Below are positions 44,201-57,428 of a stretch of 64,000 bases of DNA, piece by piece. The stretch lies in contig NW_025408667.1 in the NCBI RefSeq assembly GCF_020360975.1, forward strand, positions 5,518,001 to 5,582,000, in the 5' to 3' direction. The DNA comes from Hirsutella rhossiliensis. Lineage: Eukaryota > Ascomycota > Sordariomycetes > Hypocreales > Ophiocordycipitaceae. Both the position numbers and the translations under genes were made by a program. The stretch's first letter is position 1; each line of letters starts with the position of its first letter. Under the pieces are notes generated by a model. It was not told where the DNA came from, did not search any database, and worked only from the letters and a program-made list of their open reading frames with translations.

Positions 44201-47200
44201 TTATATTATAAATTAATAGTAAAAGATTAATTCGGACGAACGAAAAGTAAAAGAAGTATTAAAGGAAGTAATAGCTCGCTTAGCTTAAATTAAGAAATAA
44301 AAGCGTTTCCTAAAAAACTAAGGTAGTAAGTTATTTTAATAGGGTATATAAGCTATTAATAAATAAGATAGTATAACGCGTTCTTTTTAAGATAAATTAG
44401 TTTATTTATTAAATAAGTAAACTATTACTATTAGTAAGGTTTAATCGTTTAATACCTTAGACGTATTAAACTAAGCTACTATTCTTAGTAACCTTATATT
44501 TCTAAGTAAGGGTTCGCTTAGTAAAACTATTAAAGCAGAGAACTATAGTAGGTTAAGTACTTAAGTAGTTCCTAGGTATTTTTCTTTAGTCTATATCCTT
44601 TTTATTTAATAAGGTATTCTTATTACTAACCTTAGTTTCTTATATTTAGTATTTATTTAGCTTTATATTCCTAATCGCCGTTAACGTTAATTTTTTCCTA
44701 TAGTTTAGCGTTTTATAATACTAGTTCTATTAATAAGATATAAAATATTAAGTATATCTATATTATTATTAGTAGCGAAAGTTTATAGTTAACTTTTAAA
44801 ATAGCTTTCTTAACCTTAAATAGTCTAAGTTTCTTAAAATCTAATTTATTACTTAGTTATTCTATTTTAATATTTTATTATATAAGGTAGACTATATTTC
44901 CTTCTTAAAAGATTAGTCCCTATAATCCTTTCCGATTATAGTAAGTAGATATTTATTCTCTAATAAATTAAAGTTCTTATTATCTTTCTTTATATAATTT
45001 TTATAGCTAATCTACTTATAGTATTACTTATTTTACTTATAAACCTTATTAAGTAACCTTAAATACTTCTAGGTTATATCTATAATTAGTATATACTAGT
45101 AAGAGCTTAGTTATTTCTAAAACTAAGCTATTATAAGCTAGTTATACTATTAATAGCTATTTAACTTATTTATTTTATTTATAGCTAATATAATATTATA
45201 AAAATTATTTAAGCGTTTAGTTAAGTTATTCTATTTATTTATCTATTTATAGGTAATAAGCTATACTAAGCTTATATTTCGTTCTTAATTATACTATAAG
45301 AGCTTACTAAAATTTAGCTATAAATATACTTCCTATATTAAAGAAAATCTCGTTTAATAGTTTATAATTACTAGCTCTTTTATATTACTTACTTCTTTAT
45401 ATAGTAAAAAGTATTTATACTTTATTAATCTATTAGTAATAATAAATATACTATTATACTTAATATTAAATATAGGTTCTTTTAATAGTAGTAGCTTTAT
45501 AATATAGTTAAAAAGCTATTAAATTCTATAGTTTCTCTAGTATTAGTAGCGGTTATAATTCTCTATATAGTTTATATCGTTTAGCTTTACTTTATATATA
45601 AAGTTTATATTCTTTAATAACTTATCGTACTACTTTTTTAAGCTATAAAAAGTTATATTATTATTTAATCCGTTTTAGTATTCCTTAAACTCCTTAGTAT
45701 ATATATATTAGATACGTATATATATATTATATAACTTTATTTTATAACTTTAATAGTATCTAGATTTTATTTTTATATATTAAAACTTCTAAATATTTTA
45801 TATTATATCCGTTTAGTACTTTATATTCTTTTATCTATTTTAGGATCTTTTAGTATATTAAGTTATTAAGTTATACTTTAAATATTATATTTAGCTATTA
45901 TTACTAATAGTTCTTATTTTTATTAATTTCTAAGAGCTATCCTTTTACTATAAGTACTCTTATATTATAGTTACTTTATTAACTAAGGGTATTAGCTTAA
46001 TTATTTTCTATTCTTTTTTTATAGATTATTTTATAGTTAAATTCTAATAAGTATTTAGCCTATTAAATCTATTATCTATTTAACTATTATATTATTATAA
46101 AGTATAAGATATTTTTATAATCTATATAAACCTTAACCTTATACTTACTTTTAAGATAGTAGTATTAAATTTTTTTAAAAGCTTAAATAATTATAAGGAA
46201 TTCTTTATTATAGATAAGGTAATTAAGTTCTATACTATATAGCTTCTTTAAATAAAATATAATCGATTATAGTCTTCTTTTATTATCTTTTTATCCGATT
46301 TATACTCCTAAAGTAAAGTCTAATATATTAGTTTTAAGTTCGATTTATTATTTTAGATTAAAGGTAGTTAAAACTAGTTCTTATATAATTATAGTTTTAA
46401 TATATTCGAAAGCTTTATTAGCTTTATCGTCCTATATAAATTCTTTTTCCTTTTCTATTAAGTCGTATAATAGTACTATAATTATCGTATATACTATATA
46501 CGTTAATTAACGCTATCGCTTATATTTAATAGGCGGCTCTATCTTTTTTATAATAGTTATAAGCCTAGGCGGAGGGGTTACCCCTCTAGGAACTTCCTAG
46601 TAACTATATACGTACTTCTTTTAGCTAGCCTAGCGCGTATTACCTAAAGGCCCGTAGTTTAAGTCCTGCTAGCGTAATTACGCGCGGTTTTAGTATACGG
46701 CCTACCTATATAAAAATTCCCTTTATAGTCTAAGATATCTAGGTATCCTAAGACGAATTAACCCGGCCTCCTTAAGGGGGTATATCGTATATACTATATA
46801 TATTATTTAATGCTATCGCTTATATTTAATAAGCTATTATATCTTTTTTATAATAATAATCTTTTTAAAATCCTTAATAAATCGTCGATAGTAATTTATA
46901 AATCCTAGGAAACTTTATATATCCTTAACGTTCTTTAATATTAGCTATTCTTTAATTAAGTTAATCTTATATTATTATATTTATATCTCTTTTAATAAGA
47001 TTATATATTTAAGGAAGTCTACTTCTTATATATAGAACTTACTTTTCTTTAGTTTAACTAATAACTTTATATTTTAAAGTATATAAAGTACCTTATAAAT
47101 ATATTCCTTATATTCTTCTAAGGTATCTAAGAAGATTTAAATATTATTTAGGTATATTACTATAAAGATATCTAAGTATTTATATAGGATATTATTAATT

Positions 47201-47627
47201 ATCTATTATAAGGTAGCTAGTATACTTATAAGTCTAAATAGTATTATTAAATATTTAAATAGTTTAAATTTCGTTTTAAAGGCTACTATCTATTTATATA
47301 CCTTTTTTATATATATTAAGCTATAGGCGCCTTTAAGATTAAGGGCTATAAACTATTTTTTACTTTATAGTTAATCTTATAGTTTTAATATAAGCGGTAA
47401 TAGTATTTAGTCCTTTATTATAATATCGTTTAAGTATTTATAGTTAATAACTAATAATATCTTACTACTTTTTTTTAAAATAAATATAACTAAGTAGCTT
47501 ACTTTAGATATTAATATTTATATATATCCCTTTTATAGATCCTTATTAAGGTAGTTATATAGCGTTTAAAGTTACTTTTTATTTAAGTTATAGATCTTAT
47601 AAAACGTTAGCGTTATTCTATCCTTAA
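44200..47627 (-). pseudogene. Gypsy-3 pol relic, RT core to integrase (heavily RIPed)
   Basis: Minus strand. RT core at 46,860-47,400: ALNLKGAYSLIYIKK, then the catalytic box YLNN at 47,143-47,154 (YLDD expected), then SFLGFINYYRRFIKDF near 46,870. Lower coordinates should hold RNase H and integrase but are too degraded to read with confidence. A small insertion with direct repeats interrupts it at 46,483-46,857. The N-terminal part is displaced to 57,429 by Gypsy-2. CpG is scarcer here than in Gypsy-1 and -2, which suggests an older copy. Confidence 0.75.
46483..46857 (+). repeat. About 75-bp direct repeats around a small tRNA-related insert
   Basis: 46,483-46,557 and 46,783-46,857 are direct copies (TATCGTATATACTATATA... 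to ...TTTTTTATAATA) of Gypsy-3 sequence. The insert between them starts ATAATAGTTATAAGCCTAGG, as at 22,556, and ends TAAGGGGGTATAT. It contains TAGCCTAGCGCG (pol III A-box form) at 46,625-46,636 and AGTTTAAGTCC (RIPed GGTTCAAGTCC, B box) at 46,656-46,666. This suggests a tRNA-derived SINE. Confidence 0.5.
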
Positions 47628-48313
47628 TATTATATACTAGTCCCTTAGTATAGGGCTAGTACGTTAACCTTACTATTTACCTAGATCTAGTATAGGTCTA
47701 ATAGGTAATTAAATAGACTAGCTACTATATATAATTAAACGTATTATATAGACTAGCTACCGTATATTATTACGCGTATTAAATATAGACTAGCTACCGG
47801 TCTTATAAGTTAAAGTAAGAGTAATAATAAATATCTATATTCTTCTCTACCCGCCTAAGATCTAATAGGTTCTCTATCTTCTATATATACTATAGCGAGT
47901 ATAGGACCTTACTTAGGGCTTTAACTAAGTAATATCTTAACCTTATAATCGTGCGATAGTAGTATAGTATATTAGCGGTATTTCCTAGTATTTTCCCTAG
48001 GTAGGTATAGGTATTTCTCTATAATTTCCCCGCTATATCTTTATAGTAACTTCTTAGGGAAATATTAATATAATCCTTAAGGAACTATTATTACTTAGGA
48101 AATCGTAGTATATTTCCTATATAATATATCCCTAAGGGAAATCTCTATAAAATATCTATATAATCCGCTTAGTTATTATTTCTAGGATTTCTAGGTAATT
48201 TCCCGGAGTTTACCTAGTAGCTTCTAAGTTCCTTCTTCTATAAGGAGCCTTAAAGAGGGAGGCCGATATCGTTATAGGTACCTAGATTATCGACTATAGG
48301 GTATCCTATAATA
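47628..48313 (-). repeat. Gypsy-2 3' LTR
   Basis: 686 bp. Includes three tandem ACTAGCTAC-containing units of about 40-45 bp at 47,718-47,800 and several TTTCC/GGAAA pairs. Confidence 0.9.
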
Positions 48314-48719
48314 AATACCTAGGGCGAAAGAATTAACCGATATCCCCGTTAGTCTCCCGCGGTATTTAAGTAAGAGTCGCGCTAATAGGAAATCGTAGTA
48401 AAGTTACGTAGATTTCTAAGGTTAATATAAAGAATAACTCGTCTCTTATCTAGAACGCAACCTAGTATAACTAATACTAAGGGCGCGAGGCGGCTAAGCT
48501 AGGAGTAAAATACTACTAAGACTAAGGGCGCTAAGTAGCTAAACTAAGGCAATAAATAAGTAGGGCTAAGGGTATAGTATAGCTAAGCTAGGGAAAACTA
48601 ATTATAACTAAGGGCGCTCTATAGCTAAGCTAGTAATAAAATAAATAAGGCTAGGGATACTACGAGGCTAACCTAGTAACCGACTATTTTATACCGCGGG
48701 GGTAAGGGTAGGGCGGGGG

Positions 48720-50560
48720 ATTTCCTCCTTAGCCTCCTCTTTTATTAGTTCCTTAGGGCCTACTAGTATATCGGCCGGGGTATCCTATATATTAGAGGCT
48801 CTATAAATAGGCACGCTATAGGCGTTATTTAGGGCCGGTTCTACTAAGAGTATTATAGCTAGTCTATCGCGAGGGGCTAGAATTTAGTTATAGATTACTA
48901 CTATTAGTGCCTATATAATTAAGCCTAGGTTCTAGAATCCGCTTAAGTATACGTCGGTAAACTTTTAGTTTAATAAGTTAAAATAAGCTATTACGTTAGC
49001 TATATAGGGGCAGGCTATAGCTAGCGTATATAGGGGGCTAACGCGGGCGGCTCTTTAATAAGCTATAGCGAGCTTAGGCGAGTTATTTAAGAGGTAGGCG
49101 GCGAACGCGAACTAATAAATAAAGCTAGCGGGCACTCTAGTAAGGGCGGCGTACTAGCCGAGCGAGAGGTCGGTATCGGCCTCCTTATAGATAGCGGCGA
49201 ATAGATTTACTTAGATTATAGCTATATCCGGGGCTTTATAGACTAGCGCTTTTAACCTAGAGTAGATAATACTTATATAGCTATCGGTATCGCCTAGGTT
49301 ATTATAGTATACTATAAAAGGTATAATAAGGAATAGTCTAGGCTTTCTATAGCTTAGAACCTAGAAGGGGTTAAGCTTTTATTAGACTAGTATTAGGGCT
49401 TATTCCTTAGCGAATAGGTTAGCCCGCTTAAAGGGAGTAAAGGGCGGGGCCGCGGTAGCGGTAAGTAAGCGTCTAGTAAATAAGTTCCTTAATAGCTCGT
49501 CGAATATAAGGTCTACTATACTAGATCCTCTAGTCTTAGCTAGGGTACGCTTAAGGGTCTCTTTAAACTTATAAGTTCTTAGTATACTAGAGGCCTCGCG
49601 CTCCTCTATAGTAGCGGCCTTAAATATCTTTAGATAGGTAGGGAAGTACTTTATACTAGTAACGGTAGCGACGATTTTAAGTATCTTAGCGTCTATAAAG
49701 GCTACCTATCTAAATAGGAGCTTATTAACGACGTTAGCTAAGATAATAGCGATCTACGCGGTTTTAAGGGCGCTAGTTATCCTCTTAGTTTTATTAAGGA
49801 AGATAGCTCCGTTTAAGTTATATAGCGATAGGGGAAGAAGCTTATCCTTATTAAACGATAAGGCAAACTACCCGCGGGCGTTTTAAGGGGTACTAAGGGT
49901 TTTCCTTATAATACCTAAAACTAAGGGTAGTAAGTCGCTAGATAAATTACTAAAGCTTAATAGTAATAAGGTATAGTTATCGAAGCGAATATATAATAAA
50001 GTACTAGAAATAAAGTAATAGGAAGCGCCGACCTACTATAGTTAGATAGTTAACGTTATATTTACCTTAGTTTAAGTAGTTATAAGAGTTATAGTAGTAA
50101 TATAATAAGCAGCGATACTATAAGGTATAAAGAAGTATAGCTAGTTACGTTTATATAGATTATAGGCTTTAGCTAGGGGAAGAGATAAAGGGGTATAATA
50201 TATACCGTTTTCTACTAAGCCTATATTAAGATCGTACCCTTCTCTTATAAGAAGGTCGCGGTAGTTAGTATATATACTATAATTATCTTATTTCTACTTA
50301 GTAAATATAGCTATATTAAACTTAAGGTTATAGAGGAGCTTTACCTTATTCCTATATAATTAGATTACTTAGCGGAATCCCTTAAAGCTTAGGCGCGGTA
50401 GTTAGCAGTAGATTTAGTTAGAGAAATACTAGCGAAATACTAAGTCCTTACTATAATACTTATAGCCCTAGATAGCGGGAACCTTAAATATAGGTATAAG
50501 AAGGGCGCGGTTTAGTATAGAAAATAAAGTATAAAAGGATAAGGAAATTAGGTTCTTAAA
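48720..50560 (-). pseudogene. Gypsy-2 accessory ORF, more than 600 codons, unknown protein (RIPed)
   Basis: One minus-strand frame from about 50,560 to 48,720, interrupted only by TAA/TAG. Readable parts include AYNLYKRNXLYFFIPYSIAA, FALSFNKDKLLPLSLYNLNG, AATIEEREASSILRTYKFKE and TRGSSIVDLIFDELLRNLFT. I do not recognise it. It lies 3' of integrase and inside the LTRs, the same place as the sense accessory frame of Gypsy-1, but I see no similarity between the two proteins by eye. Some segments are hydrophobic, yet no clear signal peptide or membrane anchor is defined. Confidence 0.62.
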
Positions 50561-50999
50561 ATAAAAATAAATATAGGTAAATATAGAATTAGGTTACCGT
50601 TCGCCGCGGGCGGCCTATTAATACTTATTAGCTAGTTAACCTATCCTTAGACTTTTAAGAGAACGAATAGTAATAGCGTATACTATATACTATTATTTCT
50701 CCCTTAGCTATAGCGGCTTATACTATTATATAGCGCGCGCGCGGAGCTTCTAAGTATAGGTAATACGACCTTATAATACTCCTTACTATATAGTAAATTC
50801 TTTAATAAGGTCTTTAGTAATAATATCCTTAGTAGCTACCTAGGAATTATAGCTACTTAGCTAGCCTTTCTAACTAATAAGGTATTTTATATAAGCGGTC
50901 CCTTAGCTATATTTATAAGTTCTAGAGTTAAGGATTCTTTCGACTTCTTAGTAGTTAGTATTAGGTTCTAAGCTAGGTTAAGCGTCTAGTTATTTAGCC

Positions 51000-53900
51000 G
51001 GCTATAGCTATATAATAGAAATAATATCGTAGATATTTAAGGATCTAGCTAGGTTAAGGTAGTAGGCTAAATAGCTAATCCGCTTAAAGACTTTAAACGG
51101 TCTTATATAGCGTTCCTTTAACTTTACTACCTATCTATTAGCTATACTATATCCTTTCCCTAGCTAGAGCTATACTTAGTTTCTAGGTTTAAACTTTAGT
51201 ACTTAGTGCTTTATATTATACTACTTTTTTATTCTTACCTAAGCTAAAGCGATTAAGATCCTAGCTTAGTCTTAGAGTATCTCCTTATTTATTTATAGGG
51301 GGCCTTTTTTAAGGTATCGCTTACTATTATTTATCTATATCTTAGTTAGTAGCTCGCTTAAAAAAGTACTAATTACTATAGAGTAAGAGTTATTAAGGGT
51401 AAATTAAAGTAGTAGTAATATATTAACCTATTAATAGGATAGGAAGTTAGTTATAAAGAACTAAAGCGTAGTTTTAACTACTTAGTTACGTTAATTTAAG
51501 AAGCCGTTAGTCTAGGGATACTAAGCTATAAATACTAGTAACTTAGACCTATACGCTATCTATAGTCCTTTCTAAAACGCTAAAAGGAACTTAGGGTCTT
51601 AGTTAAAAATAATTTAAGTAGGAATCCCTTAGTTATAGCGTATTAACTTAATAAATAGTACCTTAGCTTAGTTATTTATAGTAAACTAGTTATAGCCTAA
51701 GATAAGGAGCTTTATTTTCGAGAACTTATTAGTTACTATTAATAGTATATTATAGTAGACCTTAATAGGTAGTATCTATAGAGTTTAGTCTATAGGGACG
51801 TCTAAGAGTCTTATAACGAAATCTATAGCGATTATATAGAAAGGTAAGGCTAAGGACGTAATTAAAACTAACTTACTAAGGGCCTTTAACTAGTTAGTTT
51901 AGTTCTTATAGTAAGCGTTATAATTATTAATAAAGCTATTAATAAGTTTCTTAAGGCTAGTAATAGCGAACGTAAAAGATAACTCCTCTTATATCCTTTA
52001 CTATCTAAGGTAAAATTTACGTATATAGTTATTAGCGATAATTTCCTTAGTATAGATAATAGGGATATAGAGCTAATAACGACCTTTAAACTTAACTAAG
52101 TAAAGTAACCTATTCCGCTAAATAAATAAGAGACCGACCTAAGACTTATTATTTTTAAGCTACTTTAGTATACCGGCCTACCTTAATTCTTCTATATATA
52201 CTCCCTAGATCTTCTAGCGTAAGTTAGGTTAGATAAAGGATTCTATAACTATATATATATATTTAACTAGCGCTTTATCTTCTTAAACGCGGTCTAATTC
52301 CCTAGGTTTATATTTCCTAGGTATTATAGATAGTAGTTAAGATAGTATATTAGTAAGGATATTAGCGGTTCTAAAAATATAGTAGACCTTTAAGGGAAAC
52401 TAGCTAAGGTATTATAAAGCGAGTATAAGCTAATTATTAGTCTTTATATTAATAGTAAATAGTAATATTTACTTTAATATTACGCTAATAGTAGTATAGT
52501 TAGTTAGTATAACGACCTTTAATAGTAAGGTAGAGATAATATATAACCGGAGCTTTTAATATACCTAGGAAAGATAAGCGACTTTAAGTTTAGTAGGCTA
52601 GTATTTAAGTTCTCCGCTAGTTAAGCGTTTACTAAGGTAAAAGATTAGCTAGATACTCGTTTAAGGTAGGGTCCTTCCTAGGTTCTAGTCTACCCTTAGT
52701 ATAAGGTAGAAAGCTACTACTATAAAGCCTAGCTTACGGCTAGCGTTGATTTATAAGAATAATAGCTATTATAGGTCGAAATAGTATAGCCGCGTTAGTT
52801 CTATAAGAGCGTTTATAATATCTTAGAAGGCTTATTCCTTTACTAAGGAAGGTTAGTACGTTGCTTTAAAGGTATATCTATTCCTTACTAATCCTTTAAG
52901 TAGCGCTTAACTATCTTATACTTCTTTAAGTATTACTATTTTCTAAACTTAGAGCGCCTTTACCCTTTAAGAGAAGTAGGCTACTAAGTACTATAGCTAG
53001 TTAACTAAGCTAAGCTACTTTTCTAGTACTTATAAGGTATTTAGAAACTCTATATCTTATAATACTTATACTTATTCTTTAATATTTATTAAGCTAATAC
53101 TATTAACTTAAAATCTTAATAGTTCTATAAATAGGTAGCTTAAGAATAATTTCGATCTAGCTAAGGCTAGGTTATAGTCTATAAAGAGTTAAAAGATAGC
53201 TTAAAGGTAATAAACGTAGTTATTTTTTATATCTAAGTATATTACGATATTATTAATATACTTAAAGGAATATTCTATATATTCCTAGAGGATTTAGTCT
53301 ATTAATCTTTAAATATATATAGGTAAGTTCTTCTATCCTATTAAAGCTACCGTTAGTTATTTTAAGCCTTTATAGCTAATTACTATAAACCTTTCCTAAT
53401 ACTCCTTATAAATAAGGAACTAATAAAAGAAAGACTAAGCGTTTATAGCGGAAATAAAGCGTTTCCATTATAGCTTTTATATTATATCTCCCTAAAGTAG
53501 TATTAAGTAAGCGTCTAAGATAGCTATACTATTAAGAGCGTATAGGTCTATTATTATTTAGCCCTTTTCGTTACTATATATAGTTCTCTAGACTATAAAT
53601 ATAGGGTAAGCGAATAGGGTTACCTTTATAGCTTATTTTATACGCCCCTTTTAGTATAGGTCCTTATAAGTTTAGTTAATTAATACCTTATCTTTCTAGC
53701 TAAGCGGGTAAGCCCTAAACGCTAGTTTATATAGGTACTAATTTTCTATTAGCGAAATACGTATATAGTAGTCTAAGTAGACCTTAATAGTACCTTAGTC
53801 CTTTTATAAGGTTAAGAAGGAGGTAACTATATATTAGATCTTTTTTATAAATATAGGGTCTTAATTATAGATTTTAACGTCCTTTAAAGTAGTTATTTTT

Positions 53901-56700
53901 AGGAGGCTATAGTCTTATATAATCCTAATCTTATAGTTTAAAGTCTATCTATATATCTATAAAAGGAGTTCCCCTTTAATAGACTTAGGGCTCCCTTCCT
54001 CTAAGGTTTCTATTAATAGGTTAATAACTTAGTATAGGTCGCTATATTCTATAGTTTTTTATATAGCTAGCTCTTTAGTTAGAGTTACCCTAGCTAGGGT
54101 TTCCTTAGGTAGGTCGATCTATAAAAACTATATTTCGTTGCTAAGGTCTATTAGTATTCTTAAGTACTATCCTTTCTTAAATCTAACGCGGCGAGCGGTA
54201 GTATTAACTACTATAACTAGAGTTATACCTTAGATTAAGTTATAAGCTAATAATAAGTCTCTTAGAAAGAATACTAGGTTACGATCCCTTAATACGTCCT
54301 TAATCTACGCTAGTAGGTATTTTATCCTATATATAAGGACGTCGACGTTAGCTTAGTATATAACCTAATAATAGATCGTATAGCCCTATTAAGTTAAGCG
54401 AGCTATAACTATTAGGTTACTATATAAGCTAATAGATATTATTCCCTTAGAATTTAAGATATTAACTTTATTTAGTACTAAGAAATCTTATTTAAGTAAT
54501 AATCCTATAGATAGGGTCTAGACTACCTAGGCGCCGATAGTAAATTATCTAACCTTAAATCCCGTTCCTTATTTCCTTAAGATATTTATTATTAAGGTCG
54601 CCTAACCTTTAGTTTAGCTTTTCCTTATACTAGATAATAGGACCTACTAGGTTATATTAAGGGTTATATCGTTAAAGTAGTTAAGCTAGTCTTCCTTAAT
54701 TATAGAGCGGGCTATACTAGAGTCTATATATACGTTTAATAGCTAGTCTAGGCCTTTAGTTTTAAAGATAGATACCTAGGCGTATATAAACTAAGACGGC
54801 TTTAATAAATCCGATATTTCGGTTTATAGCGCCGCTCTTATAGTTAGCTAGTTCCTTAGTATTCTAAGCGAACGGCTCGGTCTTATAGGTTCTACTTTTA
54901 TTATATTAGGAATAAATAAGATCTTATCTTTTATTTCTTTAGTTTCTTCTCTTATATCGGCGGTAGTATTACTATCTTCTAGCCCTTTATCCTAGGTAAA
55001 TAGGATCTAGTTTTATATTTCCTAAGAAAGATAGATCCTACCTTAGTTATTAGTTAGTACCGCGTATAGCTAATAGGCGAGGTTAATAATAATTAGGTTT
55101 TCTTAAGAGCCCTCCTTTAGTTTCGAATCCTAAGGCCGTAGTTTAGTTTAAGGACTAGTTAACTAGTTTAGTACTAGGCCTACGTTTACCTAGTATAGAT
55201 TATTCTATCTTAATATAGTCTTTATATTTCCTTTCTATTAAAATTATCCTTATTCCTAGGGTTTTTAGCTAGTTAGTTTAGCTATAAATAAAGTAGAGTT
55301 TATTATAGTCTTATTCTTAGTTTCGCGTAACCCGCTTTATACGCGTCCTTTTACTACGTTACTTATCTTTCCCTATAACCTAACTATTAGCTTAGTTTCT
55401 AACTATAAGATAAGTTACTTATAGTTATTAATCTAGGTATTAAATAATTCTAGACTAATAAGTTAGCGGAATAATTCTTATAATAATACGTTTAGTTATT
55501 AATAGACTAGTATAGTAAGGTACTATTTTAAGTATAGTACTACTTTTACTTTTTAGTAGAGCTTTAATATCTATTTATAGAAGTTAGCTCTATTTATAAT
55601 ATCTAAGGTAGTAAATCGTTTTATTTATAACGATCTTAAAGCTACTTTTAGCTAGATAGTAAAGTATTTTTATAGTTTAGTATACTAAGTAGTATATCCT
55701 TAGTCTAGGGTATAAAGTATAGCTTAGTTAGATTCGCTAAGATCGCTAGAATATTATTTAATAGCGGTTCCGCGGAGTAAACTAAGGATAAGTATTATTA
55801 GTTTATTAGTATATTCTAGTCTATAGATAGCTACCCGTTTTAAGGAATCGATAAATCGATCGATACTTCTATATATAATCGTTTTCTTAGTTTCTTTAAG
55901 GACGTTAAATATTATATTAAAGGGGCTAGCGGGGTTAAACTTCCTTATATCTTCTAGTTTAATATATACTAAGGGTGCTTAAGGAGGGTTTATAGTAGTA
56001 TTATCCTTAGTATCTCTTACTATAGCTTTTACTAATAGTCTTATAAGAGCTTCTTTTATAATTAAACTTATTAGCTAGCTCGCTAGGGTTATTATCGCGA
56101 ACGTACTATTAAGGGTAGTATTATTTAAAGGTTCTTTCTTATTTTATTTATCGTAGTTTAGCGAACTTCTTAGCGAACCTCTAGGGCTTTATCCTTTTAA
56201 TAGAGGTAGTTAAGGTAAGGCGGGAGAAGCTATACTATACTAATTTCTATATAGCTCTATTACTTATAGCTAATATTACCTTATTACTAGAACGTATTCT
56301 AGGTTATTAATTCGTTCCTATAGGCTTTAACGATTAGCTAGGTAAGCTAGTAAGTCGTATTATAAAAGTTCTACTCTTAATTCCTCTAGGCGTTATTCCT
56401 ACCGCTAAGGTAGGTAATCTAGCTATCTTTTATTTCTATAGGCACTTAATAAGAAATATCCTAAAATAGGTATCTTTCTAACTATTAATAAAAGCTTTAT
56501 AATACTTAAGCTTTAATACGTTAAAGTTCTACCTTTATCTAGAGTTCCCTAAGTATTTCTTTTATAAAAAGAGATTAAAAAGCTAGTATTTATTAGTATA
56601 TAAGTAGGAGCTTTCTTCCTAAGAAGATATCGGGGTTTATAGGTTAAGGTTAACTTATTCCTTTCCTTATTCTTTATCTTCCGTTCTACTAAATATAAAC
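51000..56700 (-). pseudogene. Gypsy-2 gag-pol relic (RIPed)
   Basis: Minus strand. RT catalytic segment KYINNIVIYLD at about 53,230-53,262, equal to the YLDDIVIYSD box with both Asp codons mutated. RNase H and integrase occupy about 51,050-53,000, with a readable integrase C-terminal part near 51,050-51,200. Protease and gag are placed at about 54,300-56,700 by order rather than by clear motifs. All stops are of RIP type. Confidence 0.75.
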
Positions 56701-56743
56701 TTTAAGAGAATAAATAGTTAAGGGAATTAAAATTACTACTATT

Positions 56744-57428
56744 TATTATATACTAGTCCCTTAGTATAGGGCTAGTATATTAACCTTACCGTTTACTTAG
56801 ATCTAGTATAGGTCTAATAAATAATTAAATAAACTAGCTACTATATATAATTAAACGTATTATATAGACTAGCTACTATATATTATTATACGTATTAAAT
56901 ACGAACTAGCTACTAGTCTTATAAGTTAAAGTAAGAGTAGTAATAACTATCTATATTCTTTTTACCTACCTAAGATCTAGCGGGTTCTCTATCTTTTATA
57001 TATACTATAGCGAGCGTAGGACCTTACTTAGGGCTTTAACTAAGTAATATCTTAACCTTATAATCGTGCGATAGTAGTACGGCGTATTAATAGTATTTCC
57101 CGGTATTTTCCCTAAGTAGGCATAGGTATTTCTCTATAATTTCCCTGCTATATCCGTATAGTAATTTCTTAGGGAAATATTAGTATAATTCCTAAGGAAC
57201 TATTATTACTTAGGAAATTATAGTATATTTCCCGTATAATATATCCTTAGGGGAAATCTCTATAAAATATCTATATAATCCGCTTAGTTATTATTTCTAG
57301 GATTTCTAAGTAATTTCCTAGAGTTTACCTAGTAGCTTCTAGGTTCCTTCTTTTATAGGGAGCCTTAAGAAGGGAGGCCGATATTATTATAAGTACTTAG
57401 ATTATCGACTATAAGGTGTCCTATAATA
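56744..57428 (-). repeat. Gypsy-2 5' LTR
   Basis: 685 bp, partner of 47,628-48,313, followed by the CTTAA target copy. Confidence 0.9.

Larger units (their letters stand above)
47628..57428 (-). mobile_element. Gypsy-2: complete 9.8-kb Ty3/Gypsy element with accessory ORF (RIPed)
   Basis: LTRs of 686 and 685 bp begin TATTATATACTAG and end CCTATAATA. A perfect 5-bp target duplication CTTAA lies at 47,623-47,627 and 57,429-57,433. Internal genes read on the minus strand: gag at the high end, then protease, RT, RNase H, integrase, and a further long frame before the lower LTR. It lies within the RT of Gypsy-3. Confidence 0.9.

Noticed and set aside
46625..46680. Functional tRNA gene
   Set aside because: Only the A and B boxes fit; the T-stem does not pair and the length between boxes is short, so it is at most a SINE head.
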